Source: Pelomonas caseinilytica
Lineage (GTDB): Bacteria > Pseudomonadota > Gammaproteobacteria > Burkholderiales > Burkholderiaceae_C
DNA length: 64,000 bases
Direction: 5' to 3'
NCBI RefSeq assembly: GCF_021353235.1
Contig: NZ_JAJTWT010000007.1
Coordinates: 239,305-303,304, forward strand
A model generated the notes under the pieces. It made no database searches. It was not told where the DNA came from and was given only the letters and a program-made list of their open reading frames with translations. How positions within the stretch are numbered: position 1 is the stretch's first letter; each line of letters opens with the position of its first letter. This document shows, one piece after another, positions 17,004 to 25,627 of the stretch. Made by a program: the position numbers and the translations under genes.

Positions 17004-18505
17004 TCACGGAGCCGCGCAGTGGGCGGCGATGAAATCGGCGTGCGAGGGCATGACCTCCACGCAGCGGCGCACGACCGTGCGGACGTCGTCCACGAAGGCC
17101 TGTGCACGGGGGCGGGCACTCAGCTCGGCCAGCGGATGGTGGCCGCGGGGCCGCAGGCCCTGGCCGACGAAGACTTGCAGCCAACTCGGCTCGGAGAAGA
17201 GCTCCTGGCCGCGGCGGTCGAGATGGCCGGCGGCGGCGAAGAGGTCCATGCGAGCCCACAGCGACTCCGGCACGGCCATGTCCCGGCAGTGGCGCCAGAA
17301 CGGCGAGTCGCCGCGGCGGGTCAGCTTGTAGTGCAGGATGATGAAGTCCCGCACGGACTCCATCTCCGCGGCGAACTGACGGTTGTACTCGGCGGCATTG
17401 GCAGAGGCGAATTCGGTGTCGGGCAGGAGCTCGATCAGGCGCAGGATGGCGCTCTGGATCAGGTGGATGCTGGTGGACTCCAGCGGTTCCAGGAAGCCGC
17501 TGGACAGGCCGATGGCCACGCAGTTGCCGACCCAGGCCTCGCGGCGGCGTCCGGTGCGGAAGCGGATGATCCTGGGCTCGGCAAGCGCTTCGCCCTCGAG
17601 CTGGCTCAGCAGGGTTTCGCGTGCCGTCGCTTCGTCGACGAAGGCGCTGGCGAAGACGTGGCCATTGCCGGTGCGGTGTTGCAGCGGGATGCGCCATTGC
17701 CACCCCGACTCCTGCGCCGTGGCCCGGGTGAATGGCAGCAATGGCCCGCACGATGCCGTCGGCACGGCCCAGGCCCGGTCGCAGGGCAGCCAATGGGACC
17801 AATCCTCGAACGGGACGCCCAGGGCCTTGTCGATCAGCAGCGCGTGCAGGCCGGAGCAGTCGATGAAGAAGTCGCCGTCGACCACCTGGCCGCCCTGCAA
17901 CACCAGGCGCCGGATGTGGCCACTGCCGTCGTCGCGCTCCACCCGCGCGATGCGCCCTTCAGTGCGCTGCACGCCCGCCGCTTCGGCATGGCGGCGCAGC
18001 AGGGCGGCATAGCGCGAGGCGTCGAAGTGGAAGGCATAGGCGATGCCGGCCAGGGGCGAGCCGGCCATCTCGGGGCGGGGCCGCATGAAGCGGCCGGCGA
18101 GGGCGGCCTGGTTGTTCAGCGAATAGTCCGCCAGCGAACCGGGCGCGCCCAGGCGCAGCCAATGCTGATGGAAGGGCAGCGCGTCCAGCGGCCGGCCGAC
18201 GTCGCCGAAGGCATGCATGTAGCGCTCGCCGCGCTCGCCCCAGTCGACGAATTCGATGCCGAGCTTGAAGCTGCCGCCGGTCTCGCGCAGGAACTCGTCC
18301 TCGTCCAGGCCGATGAAGGCATTGAAATTGCGGATGGGCGGAATGGTGGCCTCGCCGACGCCGACGATGCCGATCTCGTCGGACTCGATGAGCTGCAGGC
18401 TCCAGCGCGCCTCACCGTCCTTGCCGAGCAGGCGCAAAGCCAGCGCCGCCGCGGTCATCCAGCCGGCGGTACCCCCGCCCACGATGACGATGCGGCGGAT
18501 CTCTC

Positions 18506-18509
<4 letters not shown>
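17004..18509 (-). CDS. Flavin-dependent halogenase (tryptophan-halogenase family), copy A
   Basis: 501 aa from the ATG at 18509, which overlaps the ATPase stop by ATGA. The FAD-binding GGGTAGW motif is at 11-17 and the halogenase-specific WQWRIP at 270-275. The catalytic lysine (K82 in SFKLGIEFVDW) and glutamate (E344 in EPLESTSIH) match K79/E346 of PrnA-type enzymes, so halogenation should be possible with FADH2 from a reductase. It ends CVEVMPSHADFIAAHCAAP. Family members halogenate tryptophan, indole or other aromatics; the substrate here is unknown. It is embedded in a sugar ABC operon, with no secondary-metabolite genes nearby. Confidence 0.88.
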
Positions 18510-19554
<1,045 letters not shown>

Positions 19555-19558
<4 letters not shown>

Positions 19559-20421
19559 TTGACGGCTCCCGCTGCGATGCCGCGGACGAACCAGCGGCCG
19601 GAAATCAGATAGACCAACAGGGGCACCGCCGACGTGAGGATGGTCGCCGCCATGTTGAGGTTGTAGAGGCGCTCGCCCGTCGTCGTGTTGATGACGTTGT
19701 TGAGCTGCACGGTCATCGGCAGGTTGTCGCGGCCGGCGAAGGTGAGGCCCAGGATGTAGTCGTTCCACACGCCGGTGATCTGCATGATGGCCGCGACGAT
19801 CAGCATGGGCGTGGACATCGGCAGCACCAGCTGAACGAAGATGCGCCAGAAGCCGCCGCCATCGACCCGCGCCGCCTTGAAGAGCTCGCCCGGCAGGCCC
19901 GCGTAGTAGTTGCGGAAGAGCAGGGTCATGATGGGCATCGCGAAGACGACGTGCACGACGACGATGCCGGGCAGGCTGCTGTAGATGCCGATGGCGGCTT
20001 CCAGCTTGACGAGCGGGTAGATCATCACCTGGATGGGGATGAAGGCGCCGAGCATCAGCGTGCCGAAGAGCCACTCGCCGCCCTTGGGCTTCCACCACGA
20101 CAGCGCGTAGCCGTTGAGGGCGCCGAGCAGGATGGGCAGGATGACCGAGGGCACGGCGATGGCGACGGAGTTCCAGAAGCCGCCACGCACGCCTTCGCAG
20201 TTGACGCCGGTGCAGGCTTCGCTCCAGGCGGCCCGCCAGGCATCGAAGCTGGGCGCCGACGGCAGCGCGAAGATCTGGCCGAGGCGGATCTCCTCCATGC
20301 TCTTGAAGGAGGTCGTCAGCATCACGTACAGCGGCAGCAGGAAGAAGGCCGCGGCGAAGAGGAGGAAGGCGTAGACGCCAAGGCGCGCCCAGGTCTTGCT
20401 GGCCTTGCGTGGCTGAGTCAT
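19555..20421 (-). CDS. Carbohydrate ABC transporter permease (MalG type)
   Basis: 288 aa from the ATG at 20421 (CAGGGG site upstream). Six membrane helices; the cytoplasmic EAA loop reads YYAGLPGELFKAARVDGGGFWRIFVQLVLPMSTP, which docks on the ATPase. MalG-like traits are the short N-terminus and the LPLYVMLTTSFKS start. An extended periplasmic loop (CTGVNCEGVRGGFW) has two cysteines. Separated from the MalF-type permease by a 115-nt spacer with a long hairpin, unlike the other tight junctions of this operon. Confidence 0.92.
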
Positions 20422-20450
20422 GTCTGCGCACCCCTGCAGAGCTGAACACG

Positions 20451-20518
20451 GCCACAGAGGCACAGAGACACAGAGAGACTTTCATCCCGCTGCCTCTGTG
20501 CCTCTGTGCCTCTGTGGC
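20451..20518. repeat. Long CACAGAG-type inverted repeat between two permease genes
   Basis: Left arm 20451-20475 starts GCCACAGAGGCACAGAG; the right arm 20494-20518 is its reverse complement with one mismatch over 25 bp, around an 18-nt loop. Each arm is itself three short tandem CACAGAG units. There is no T run. In RNA it would form a very stable stem inside the operon and may set the ratio of upstream to downstream gene products. Confidence 0.8.
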
Positions 20519-20535
20519 TTTGCTTGAATTTCATG

Positions 20536-21411
20536 TCAGTGGCCTCCCTGCGCCTTTTGACGGCTGCGGGCATAGGCCAGCGGCGCGATCAGCGCCAGCA
20601 CCGTGATCAGCAGCATCACCGCGCCGGCCGACGCGAGCGCGAGGTTGGCGCGGCCGAAGAGGTGGTCCATGATGAACTTGGCCGGCACGTCGCTGGCGGT
20701 GCCGGGGCCGCCCTGGGTCATGGCGACGACGGTGTCGAAGACCTTGACCACGCCGGTGGCCAGCAGCGTGAAGACGGTGGCCAGCGTCGGGCCCATCATC
20801 GGCAGCACCACGGAGAGGTAGACCCGCCAGGTCGGGATGCCGTCCAGGCGGGCGGCCTTCCAGATCTCCTCGTCGATGCCGCGCAGGCCGGCGAGCATCA
20901 GCGCCATCACGAGACCCGCGCCCTGCCAGGTGCCGGCGATGACGACGGTGTAGATGACCATGTCCTGGTCGACGATCCAGTCGAACTGGAAGTTCGTCCA
21001 GCCCATCTGCTGCAGGGCGTTCTGCAGGCCGCTGTCGGGGTTGAGCACCCACTGCCAGACCAGGCCCGTGGCGACGAAGGACATCGCGTAGGGATAGAGG
21101 AAGGCCGTGCGCAGCACGCCTTCGCCACGCACCTTCTGGTCGATGAAGACGGCCAGCAGGAAGCCCAGCACCATGGCGGCGGCGATGTAGAGCACGCCGT
21201 AGACGGCCAGGTTGTGGATGGCGTGCTGCCAGCGCTCGTTGTCGAGCAGGCGCTCGAACTGCTGCAGGCCGACGAAGTCGCTGCTCGGGAAGGTGCGCGA
21301 GCTGGACATGGACGTGCGCACCGTCCAGAGCACCGTACCGACATAACCGACCAGGACAATGACAGCCAGGGGCAGCAGTGCCGTCCAGGCCGCGAGGGAG
21401 CGACGCTTCAT
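20536..21411 (-). CDS. Carbohydrate ABC transporter permease (MalF type)
   Basis: 291 aa, six membrane helices. The EAA loop is MLAGLRGIDEEIWKAARLDGIPTWRVYLSVVLPMMGP. FLYPYAMSFVATGLVWQWVLNPDSGLQN is typical of MalF-like sugar permeases such as those for disaccharides or glycosides. The start ATG overlaps the stop of the solute-binding protein gene by one base (TGATG at 21409-21413). It pairs with the MalG-type permease to form the membrane channel. Confidence 0.92.
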   Translation of the reverse strand: MKRRSLAAWTALLPLAVIVLVGYVGTVLWTVRTSMSSSRTFPSSDFVGLQQFERLLDNERWQHAIHNLAVYGVLYIAAAMVLGFLLAVFIDQKVRGEGVLRTAFLYPYAMSFVATGLVWQWVLNPDSGLQNALQQMGWTNFQFDWIVDQDMVIYTVVIAGTWQGAGLVMALMLAGLRGIDEEIWKAARLDGIPTWRVYLSVVLPMMGPTLATVFTLLATGVVKVFDTVVAMTQGGPGTASDVPAKFIMDHLFGRANLALASAGAVMLLITVLALIAPLAYARSRQKAQGGH

Positions 21412-22640
21412 CAGGACCTCAACGCCGAGACGATGTCCTTCTGGACCTTTTCCACCGGGATGTTGCGGTTCCAGTAGCCGGTGAGGACGTCCTGCAGGGC
21501 GCCGTTCTGGTCGGGCGTGATGTAGATCTCGCCGTTGCCGAGGTGGCGCGACTTGTCCTTCATCGCGGCGATGCCGAGCTGGGCGCAGGCGTCCATCTTG
21601 CTGGCGTCGACGTCGGTGCGGATGGGGATGGAGCCCTTCTTGATGCTGAAGGCCACCTGTGTCGCCGGCTGGGTGATGACGCTGGCGAGCAGTTGCTGGG
21701 CCTTGACCTGGTCGGGCTTGTCGGTCTTGGGGAAGACCATCACGTCGCCCTGGATGATGTAGGGGGCATGGGGACCGAAGCCGGGGCTGCAGCCGTAGTC
21801 CTTGCCGGCCTCCTGGCGCGCCTGGGCGAACTCGCCCTTGGCCCAGTCGCCCATGATCTGCACGCCGGCCCGGCCGCTGATCAGCATGGCGGTGGCGTCG
21901 TTCCAGTTGCGACCGGGCGAGCCCTTGTCGGTATAGCTCTGCAGGCGCTTGAAGGCGAGCAGCACCTTTTTGAAGTCCTCGCCCATGATGGCCTTGGGGT
22001 CGCGGTCGCGGAAGATCTTCAGGTAGAGGTCGCGGCCACCGTAGTGGGCCAGCGTCGCGGTGAAGACGATGCCGTCCTGCCAGGGCTGGCCGCCGTGGGC
22101 CAGGGGCACGAGGCCGGCGGCCTTGAGCTTGTCCAGCGCGGCGAAGAGCTCGTCGAAGGTCTTGGGCTCCTCGGCGATGCCGGCTTTCTTGAACGCGGCC
22201 TTGGAGTACCAGAACCAGGCCATGTTGTGGATGTCCACCGGCGCGGCGTAGTAGTGCCCCTTGACCTTGATGGCCTGGAGCACGGTCTCGGGCAGGAACT
22301 TGTCCCAGCCGTCGCGCTGGGCCACGGCGTCGACGTTGTTCAGCAGGCCCTGGTCGACGATGTCGCGGAACTGCTGGGTGGTGTTGAACTGCGCGGCCGT
22401 GGGCGGGTTGCCGCCGGCGATGCGGTTGATGGCCACGGAACGCGCCTGCTCACCCAGCGCCACCGCCGTGTCCACCCAGACGCCGCCCTGGGCGCGGTAG
22501 GCCTCGGCTAGCGTCTTGACGGCTGCGGACTCGCCGCCGGAGGTCCACCAGTGGATGACTTCGGCCTTGAGCTGGGCGGCGGCGGGAAGGGCCGTGGCCG
22601 CGAGGGCGACGGCGGCCAGGGCATGGCGGGCGTACTTCAT
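21411..22640 (-). CDS. Sugar ABC transporter solute-binding protein (family 1)
   Basis: 409 aa from the ATG at 22640 (GGAGAC site upstream), with signal peptide 1-22 (ALPAAAQ). Family-1 marks: EVIHWWTSGGESAAVKTLAEAY, NNVDAVAQ, DIHNMAWFWYSKAAFKKAGI and a C-terminal GNGEIYITPDQNGALQDVL. It delivers a mono- or oligosaccharide to the permeases. As first gene of the operon it sits behind a LacI-type palindrome at 22683-22696. Similar proteins in proteobacteria often bind glucose or glucosides; that is a guess here, supported only by three beta-glucosidase-type genes nearby. Confidence 0.9.
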   Translation of the reverse strand: MKYARHALAAVALAATALPAAAQLKAEVIHWWTSGGESAAVKTLAEAYRAQGGVWVDTAVALGEQARSVAINRIAGGNPPTAAQFNTTQQFRDIVDQGLLNNVDAVAQRDGWDKFLPETVLQAIKVKGHYYAAPVDIHNMAWFWYSKAAFKKAGIAEEPKTFDELFAALDKLKAAGLVPLAHGGQPWQDGIVFTATLAHYGGRDLYLKIFRDRDPKAIMGEDFKKVLLAFKRLQSYTDKGSPGRNWNDATAMLISGRAGVQIMGDWAKGEFAQARQEAGKDYGCSPGFGPHAPYIIQGDVMVFPKTDKPDQVKAQQLLASVITQPATQVAFSIKKGSIPIRTDVDASKMDACAQLGIAAMKDKSRHLGNGEIYITPDQNGALQDVLTGYWNRNIPVEKVQKDIVSALRS

Positions 22641-22682
22641 CTTGTCTCCGAATCTGTTGGACGGCGGGCGCAGTGTCACCCG

Positions 22683-22696
22683 GGAAAGCGCTTTCC
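22683..22696. promoter_or_regulatory. LacI-type operator in front of the sugar ABC operon
   Basis: GGAAAGCGCTTTCC is a perfect 14-bp palindrome with the central CG typical of LacI/GalR operators, 43 bp upstream of the solute-binding protein start. The LacI-family gene at 30696 is the obvious candidate. Its spacing differs from the other palindrome of the locus (28557-28572), so a second regulator cannot be excluded. Confidence 0.72.
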
Positions 22697-22772
22697 GTCC
22701 TGAGGGAGGACCCTGTAATCTTTCATTTAGAAACCGCATGTACCCCAGGAATCGCCGGCCTTGCCGCGTTAA

Positions 22773-24119
22773 TCATTCGTTCAAGAACCGGCCGTACCAC
22801 AGACCGCTGTCCTTGAGGATGCGCCGCTGCGTCGCGTAGTCGACATAGGCCAGGCCGAAGCGGCGCAGATAGCCCTCGGCCCATTCGAAGTTGTCCAGCA
22901 GGCTCCAGGCGAAGTAGCCCTTGACCGGCACGCCGGCATCGATGGCCTGCTTGAGCGCGGCGAGGTGGCGTTGGAGATAGGACAGGCGCTGGGCGTCGTG
23001 CACGCGGCCGTCGGCCGTCAGCACGTCTTCGAAGGTGGAGCCGTTCTCCGTCAGCTGGATGACGGCGGGCGCGTAGTCGCGCTGGATGCGGGTCAGCAGC
23101 TCGACGAGGCCCTGCGGCGAGACCTCCCAGCCGAAGGCCGTGCGCTCGACGCCCTCGCGCTCGACCAGGGCGGTGCCCATGGGGCCGCCGGCCGGGTCGT
23201 CCCTGACGACCTCGGGGAAGTAGTAGTTCACGCCGAGGAAGTCGGTCGCCGTCGCGATGGCATCGAGGTCGCCGGGTTCCACGCGGGGCGCGGCGGCGCC
23301 GAGCAAGGCCAGCGTGTCTTGCGGGTAGCCGCGGCCGAAGAGGGGGTCGAGGAACCAGCGGTTGCGCAGGCCGTCGTGGCGGCGCACGGCGGCGGCGTCC
23401 TCGTCCCGGCTGCTCGCGGGCGCGATGGGATGCAGGCTGAGCGTGATGCCCACATCGGCACCGGCCGAGTTGCGGCGGATGAGAGGAATGGCCTGACCGT
23501 GGGAGAGGAGCACGTGGTGGCAGGCCTGCAGGGCGTCGGGCAGGCTGCGGCCACCGGGGGCGTGCACGCCTTCCCAGTAGCTCATCATGCAGGAGCACCA
23601 GGGCTCGTTGTGCGTGATCCAGTGCTTGACGCGGTCACCCAGGCGGCGGGTGACGACGTCGGTGTATTCGAGGAAGGCGGCGACCGTATCGCGCGAGGTC
23701 CAGCCGCCGCGATCCTGCAGCGCCTGGGGGAGGTCCCAGTGATAAAGGGTGGCCCAGGGGTCGAGGCCGCGCTCCAGCATGCCGTCGACCAGCCGGTCGT
23801 AGAAGGCCAGGCCCGCCTCGTTCACCGGGCCGCGGCCGTTGGGCAGGATGCGGGGCCAGGCGATGGAGAAACGATAGGCGTTGACGCCCAGCGCCCTGGC
23901 CATGTCGAGGTCCTGCGGCCAGAGGTGATAGTGATCGCAGGCGACCAGGCCGTTGGAGCCATCGCGGATGCGGCCGGGCTCGCTGCAGAAGCGGTCCCAG
24001 ATGGACTCGCCCCGGCCATCCTCCCGGCCTGCGCCCTCGATCTGGAAGGAGGAGGTGGAGACGCCCCAGCGGAAGTCGGCGGGGAAGGCGGAGCGGCGGA
24101 GCGCGGCGGAATCGGTCAT
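22773..24119 (-). CDS. GH1 beta-glucosidase
   Basis: 448 aa from the ATG at 24119, overlapping the halogenase stop (ATGA). Cytoplasmic: no signal peptide. GH1 hallmarks are FPADFRWGVSTSSFQIEG at the N-terminus, acid/base Glu172 in HNEPW, nucleophile Glu358 in TENGS, and the substrate-binding LDNFEWAEGY near the end. It hydrolyses beta-glucosides or related disaccharides to monosaccharides. Third and last gene of the receptor-halogenase-GH1 operon; the sugar ABC operon starts 132 nt further on with its own promoter. Confidence 0.93.
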   Translation of the reverse strand: MTDSAALRRSAFPADFRWGVSTSSFQIEGAGREDGRGESIWDRFCSEPGRIRDGSNGLVACDHYHLWPQDLDMARALGVNAYRFSIAWPRILPNGRGPVNEAGLAFYDRLVDGMLERGLDPWATLYHWDLPQALQDRGGWTSRDTVAAFLEYTDVVTRRLGDRVKHWITHNEPWCSCMMSYWEGVHAPGGRSLPDALQACHHVLLSHGQAIPLIRRNSAGADVGITLSLHPIAPASSRDEDAAAVRRHDGLRNRWFLDPLFGRGYPQDTLALLGAAAPRVEPGDLDAIATATDFLGVNYYFPEVVRDDPAGGPMGTALVEREGVERTAFGWEVSPQGLVELLTRIQRDYAPAVIQLTENGSTFEDVLTADGRVHDAQRLSYLQRHLAALKQAIDAGVPVKGYFAWSLLDNFEWAEGYLRRFGLAYVDYATQRRILKDSGLWYGRFLNE

Positions 24120-25621
24120 CGAGAGTTCAGGTTGGGAGCAGCGCAATGGGCGGCGATGTAGTCCGCGTGGCTGGGCATCACGTCCACGCAACGCGCGATC
24201 ACGTCGCGGGTATTGCGCACGAACGCCAGCACTTCGTCGGCGGGGCGTAGCAAGACAAAGGGGTGGTGGCCTTGGGCATGGATGCCCTGCCCCTCCATCA
24301 CCTGGACCCAGCTCAGCTCACCGAAGAGCTCGTTGTCGTCGCGGAAGAAGCGCGCGCTGCTGCGGTAGAGGTCGATCTTGTGCTGCAAGCTGTCCGGGAT
24401 GTCCATGTCCCGGCATTGGCGCCAGAACGGCGAGTCATCGCGCCGCGTCGCCTTGTAATGCAGCACGATGAAGTCGCGCACGCGCTCGTACTCGATGCGG
24501 GCCTGGCGGTTGGCCTCATCCGCCTCGGCAGCCGAGTCGGCACCGCGCGGAAACAGATTCATCAGCCGGAAGATCGCCGTCTGGATCAGGTGGATGTTGG
24601 TAGACTCGATGGGCTCGAAGAAACCGGCCGCAAGGCCGATGGCGACGCAGTTCCTGCTCCATACCTTGCGCCGTCTTCCGGGCACGTAGGTGACGTGGCG
24701 AGGCTCGGCCAGCGGAGCACCATCCAGGCCCTTGAGCAGGATGGCGGTGGCCTCGGCCTGGTCCATGAAGCGGCTGGAGTAGACATGCCCGTTGCCGATG
24801 CGGTGTTGGAGCGGGATGCGCCATTGCCACCCAGCCGGCCGGGCGGTGGCCCTTGTGATGGGCAGCAGGGGCGCGACGGCCTCGCTGGGCACGGCGACGG
24901 CCCGGTCGCACATCAGCCAGCGGGACCAGTCCTCGTAGCCGGTCTTCAGCGTCTGCTCGATGAGCAGCGCCCGCATCCCCGAGCAGTCGACGAAGAAGTC
25001 GCCCTCGACGCAGCGCCCGTCCTCCAGCACCACGCCAGCAATGGCGCCATCTTCCTGTTGGCGTACCTCGACGATCTTGCCTTCGATGCGCTGCACGCCT
25101 TGGCGTTCGCTGCGGCCGCGCAGGAAGCGGGCATAGAGGCCGGCATCGAAGTGATAGGCATGCACGATCTCGCTGAGCGGCGAGTTCTGCATGCCGCGCT
25201 CGGGTCGCATGAACTTGGCGGCACGAGGCGCGACGGTATTGATGGAGCAGTCGGCGAGCGGCACCGACTCTCCCAGAGCCTGGGCGCGCAGCCAGAAGTG
25301 GTGGAAGGGCAAGCCATCCAGCTCAGGCCCGAGCTTGCCGAACCCATGGATGTAGCGCTCCCCCGGTGCGAGCCAGTCGACAAATTCAATGCCGAGCTTG
25401 AAGGTCCCGCGGGTCTCCCGCAGGAACTCGTCTTCGTCGACACCGAGCATGGCGTTGAAGGTGGCGATGTGGGGGATGGTGGCCTCCCCCACGCCGATGA
25501 TGCCAATCTCGTCAGATTCGACGAGCGTGATCTCCACCTGCCCGCGCAGATGCTTGGACAGCGCGGCCGCAGTCATCCAGCCCGCCGTCCCTCCACCAAC
25601 GATGACGCATCGACGGATCAC
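24116..25621 (-). CDS. Flavin-dependent halogenase (tryptophan-halogenase family), copy B
   Basis: 501 aa from a GTG at 25621, 6 nt after the receptor stop. FAD motif GGGTAGW (9-15), WQWRIP (265-270), catalytic Lys75 (TFKLGIEFVDW) and Glu339 (EPIESTNIH) are all intact. It is a paralogue of copy A over its full length, ending CVDVMPSHADYIAAHCAAP, yet clearly diverged, so the two may act on different substrates. It is coupled to GH1 by an ATGA overlap. Halogenases of this family beside TonB-dependent receptors are known from xanthomonads and Caulobacter relatives; their biological role there is unsettled. Confidence 0.88.
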   Translation of the reverse strand: MIRRCVIVGGGTAGWMTAAALSKHLRGQVEITLVESDEIGIIGVGEATIPHIATFNAMLGVDEDEFLRETRGTFKLGIEFVDWLAPGERYIHGFGKLGPELDGLPFHHFWLRAQALGESVPLADCSINTVAPRAAKFMRPERGMQNSPLSEIVHAYHFDAGLYARFLRGRSERQGVQRIEGKIVEVRQQEDGAIAGVVLEDGRCVEGDFFVDCSGMRALLIEQTLKTGYEDWSRWLMCDRAVAVPSEAVAPLLPITRATARPAGWQWRIPLQHRIGNGHVYSSRFMDQAEATAILLKGLDGAPLAEPRHVTYVPGRRRKVWSRNCVAIGLAAGFFEPIESTNIHLIQTAIFRLMNLFPRGADSAAEADEANRQARIEYERVRDFIVLHYKATRRDDSPFWRQCRDMDIPDSLQHKIDLYRSSARFFRDDNELFGELSWVQVMEGQGIHAQGHHPFVLLRPADEVLAFVRNTRDVIARCVDVMPSHADYIAAHCAAPNLNSR

Positions 25622-25627
25622 GCGAGG

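Noticed and set aside
20451..20518. CACAGAG units as a CRISPR array
   Set aside because: Units are 7-8 bp, directly abutting and inverted between arms; there are no spacers and no cas genes.
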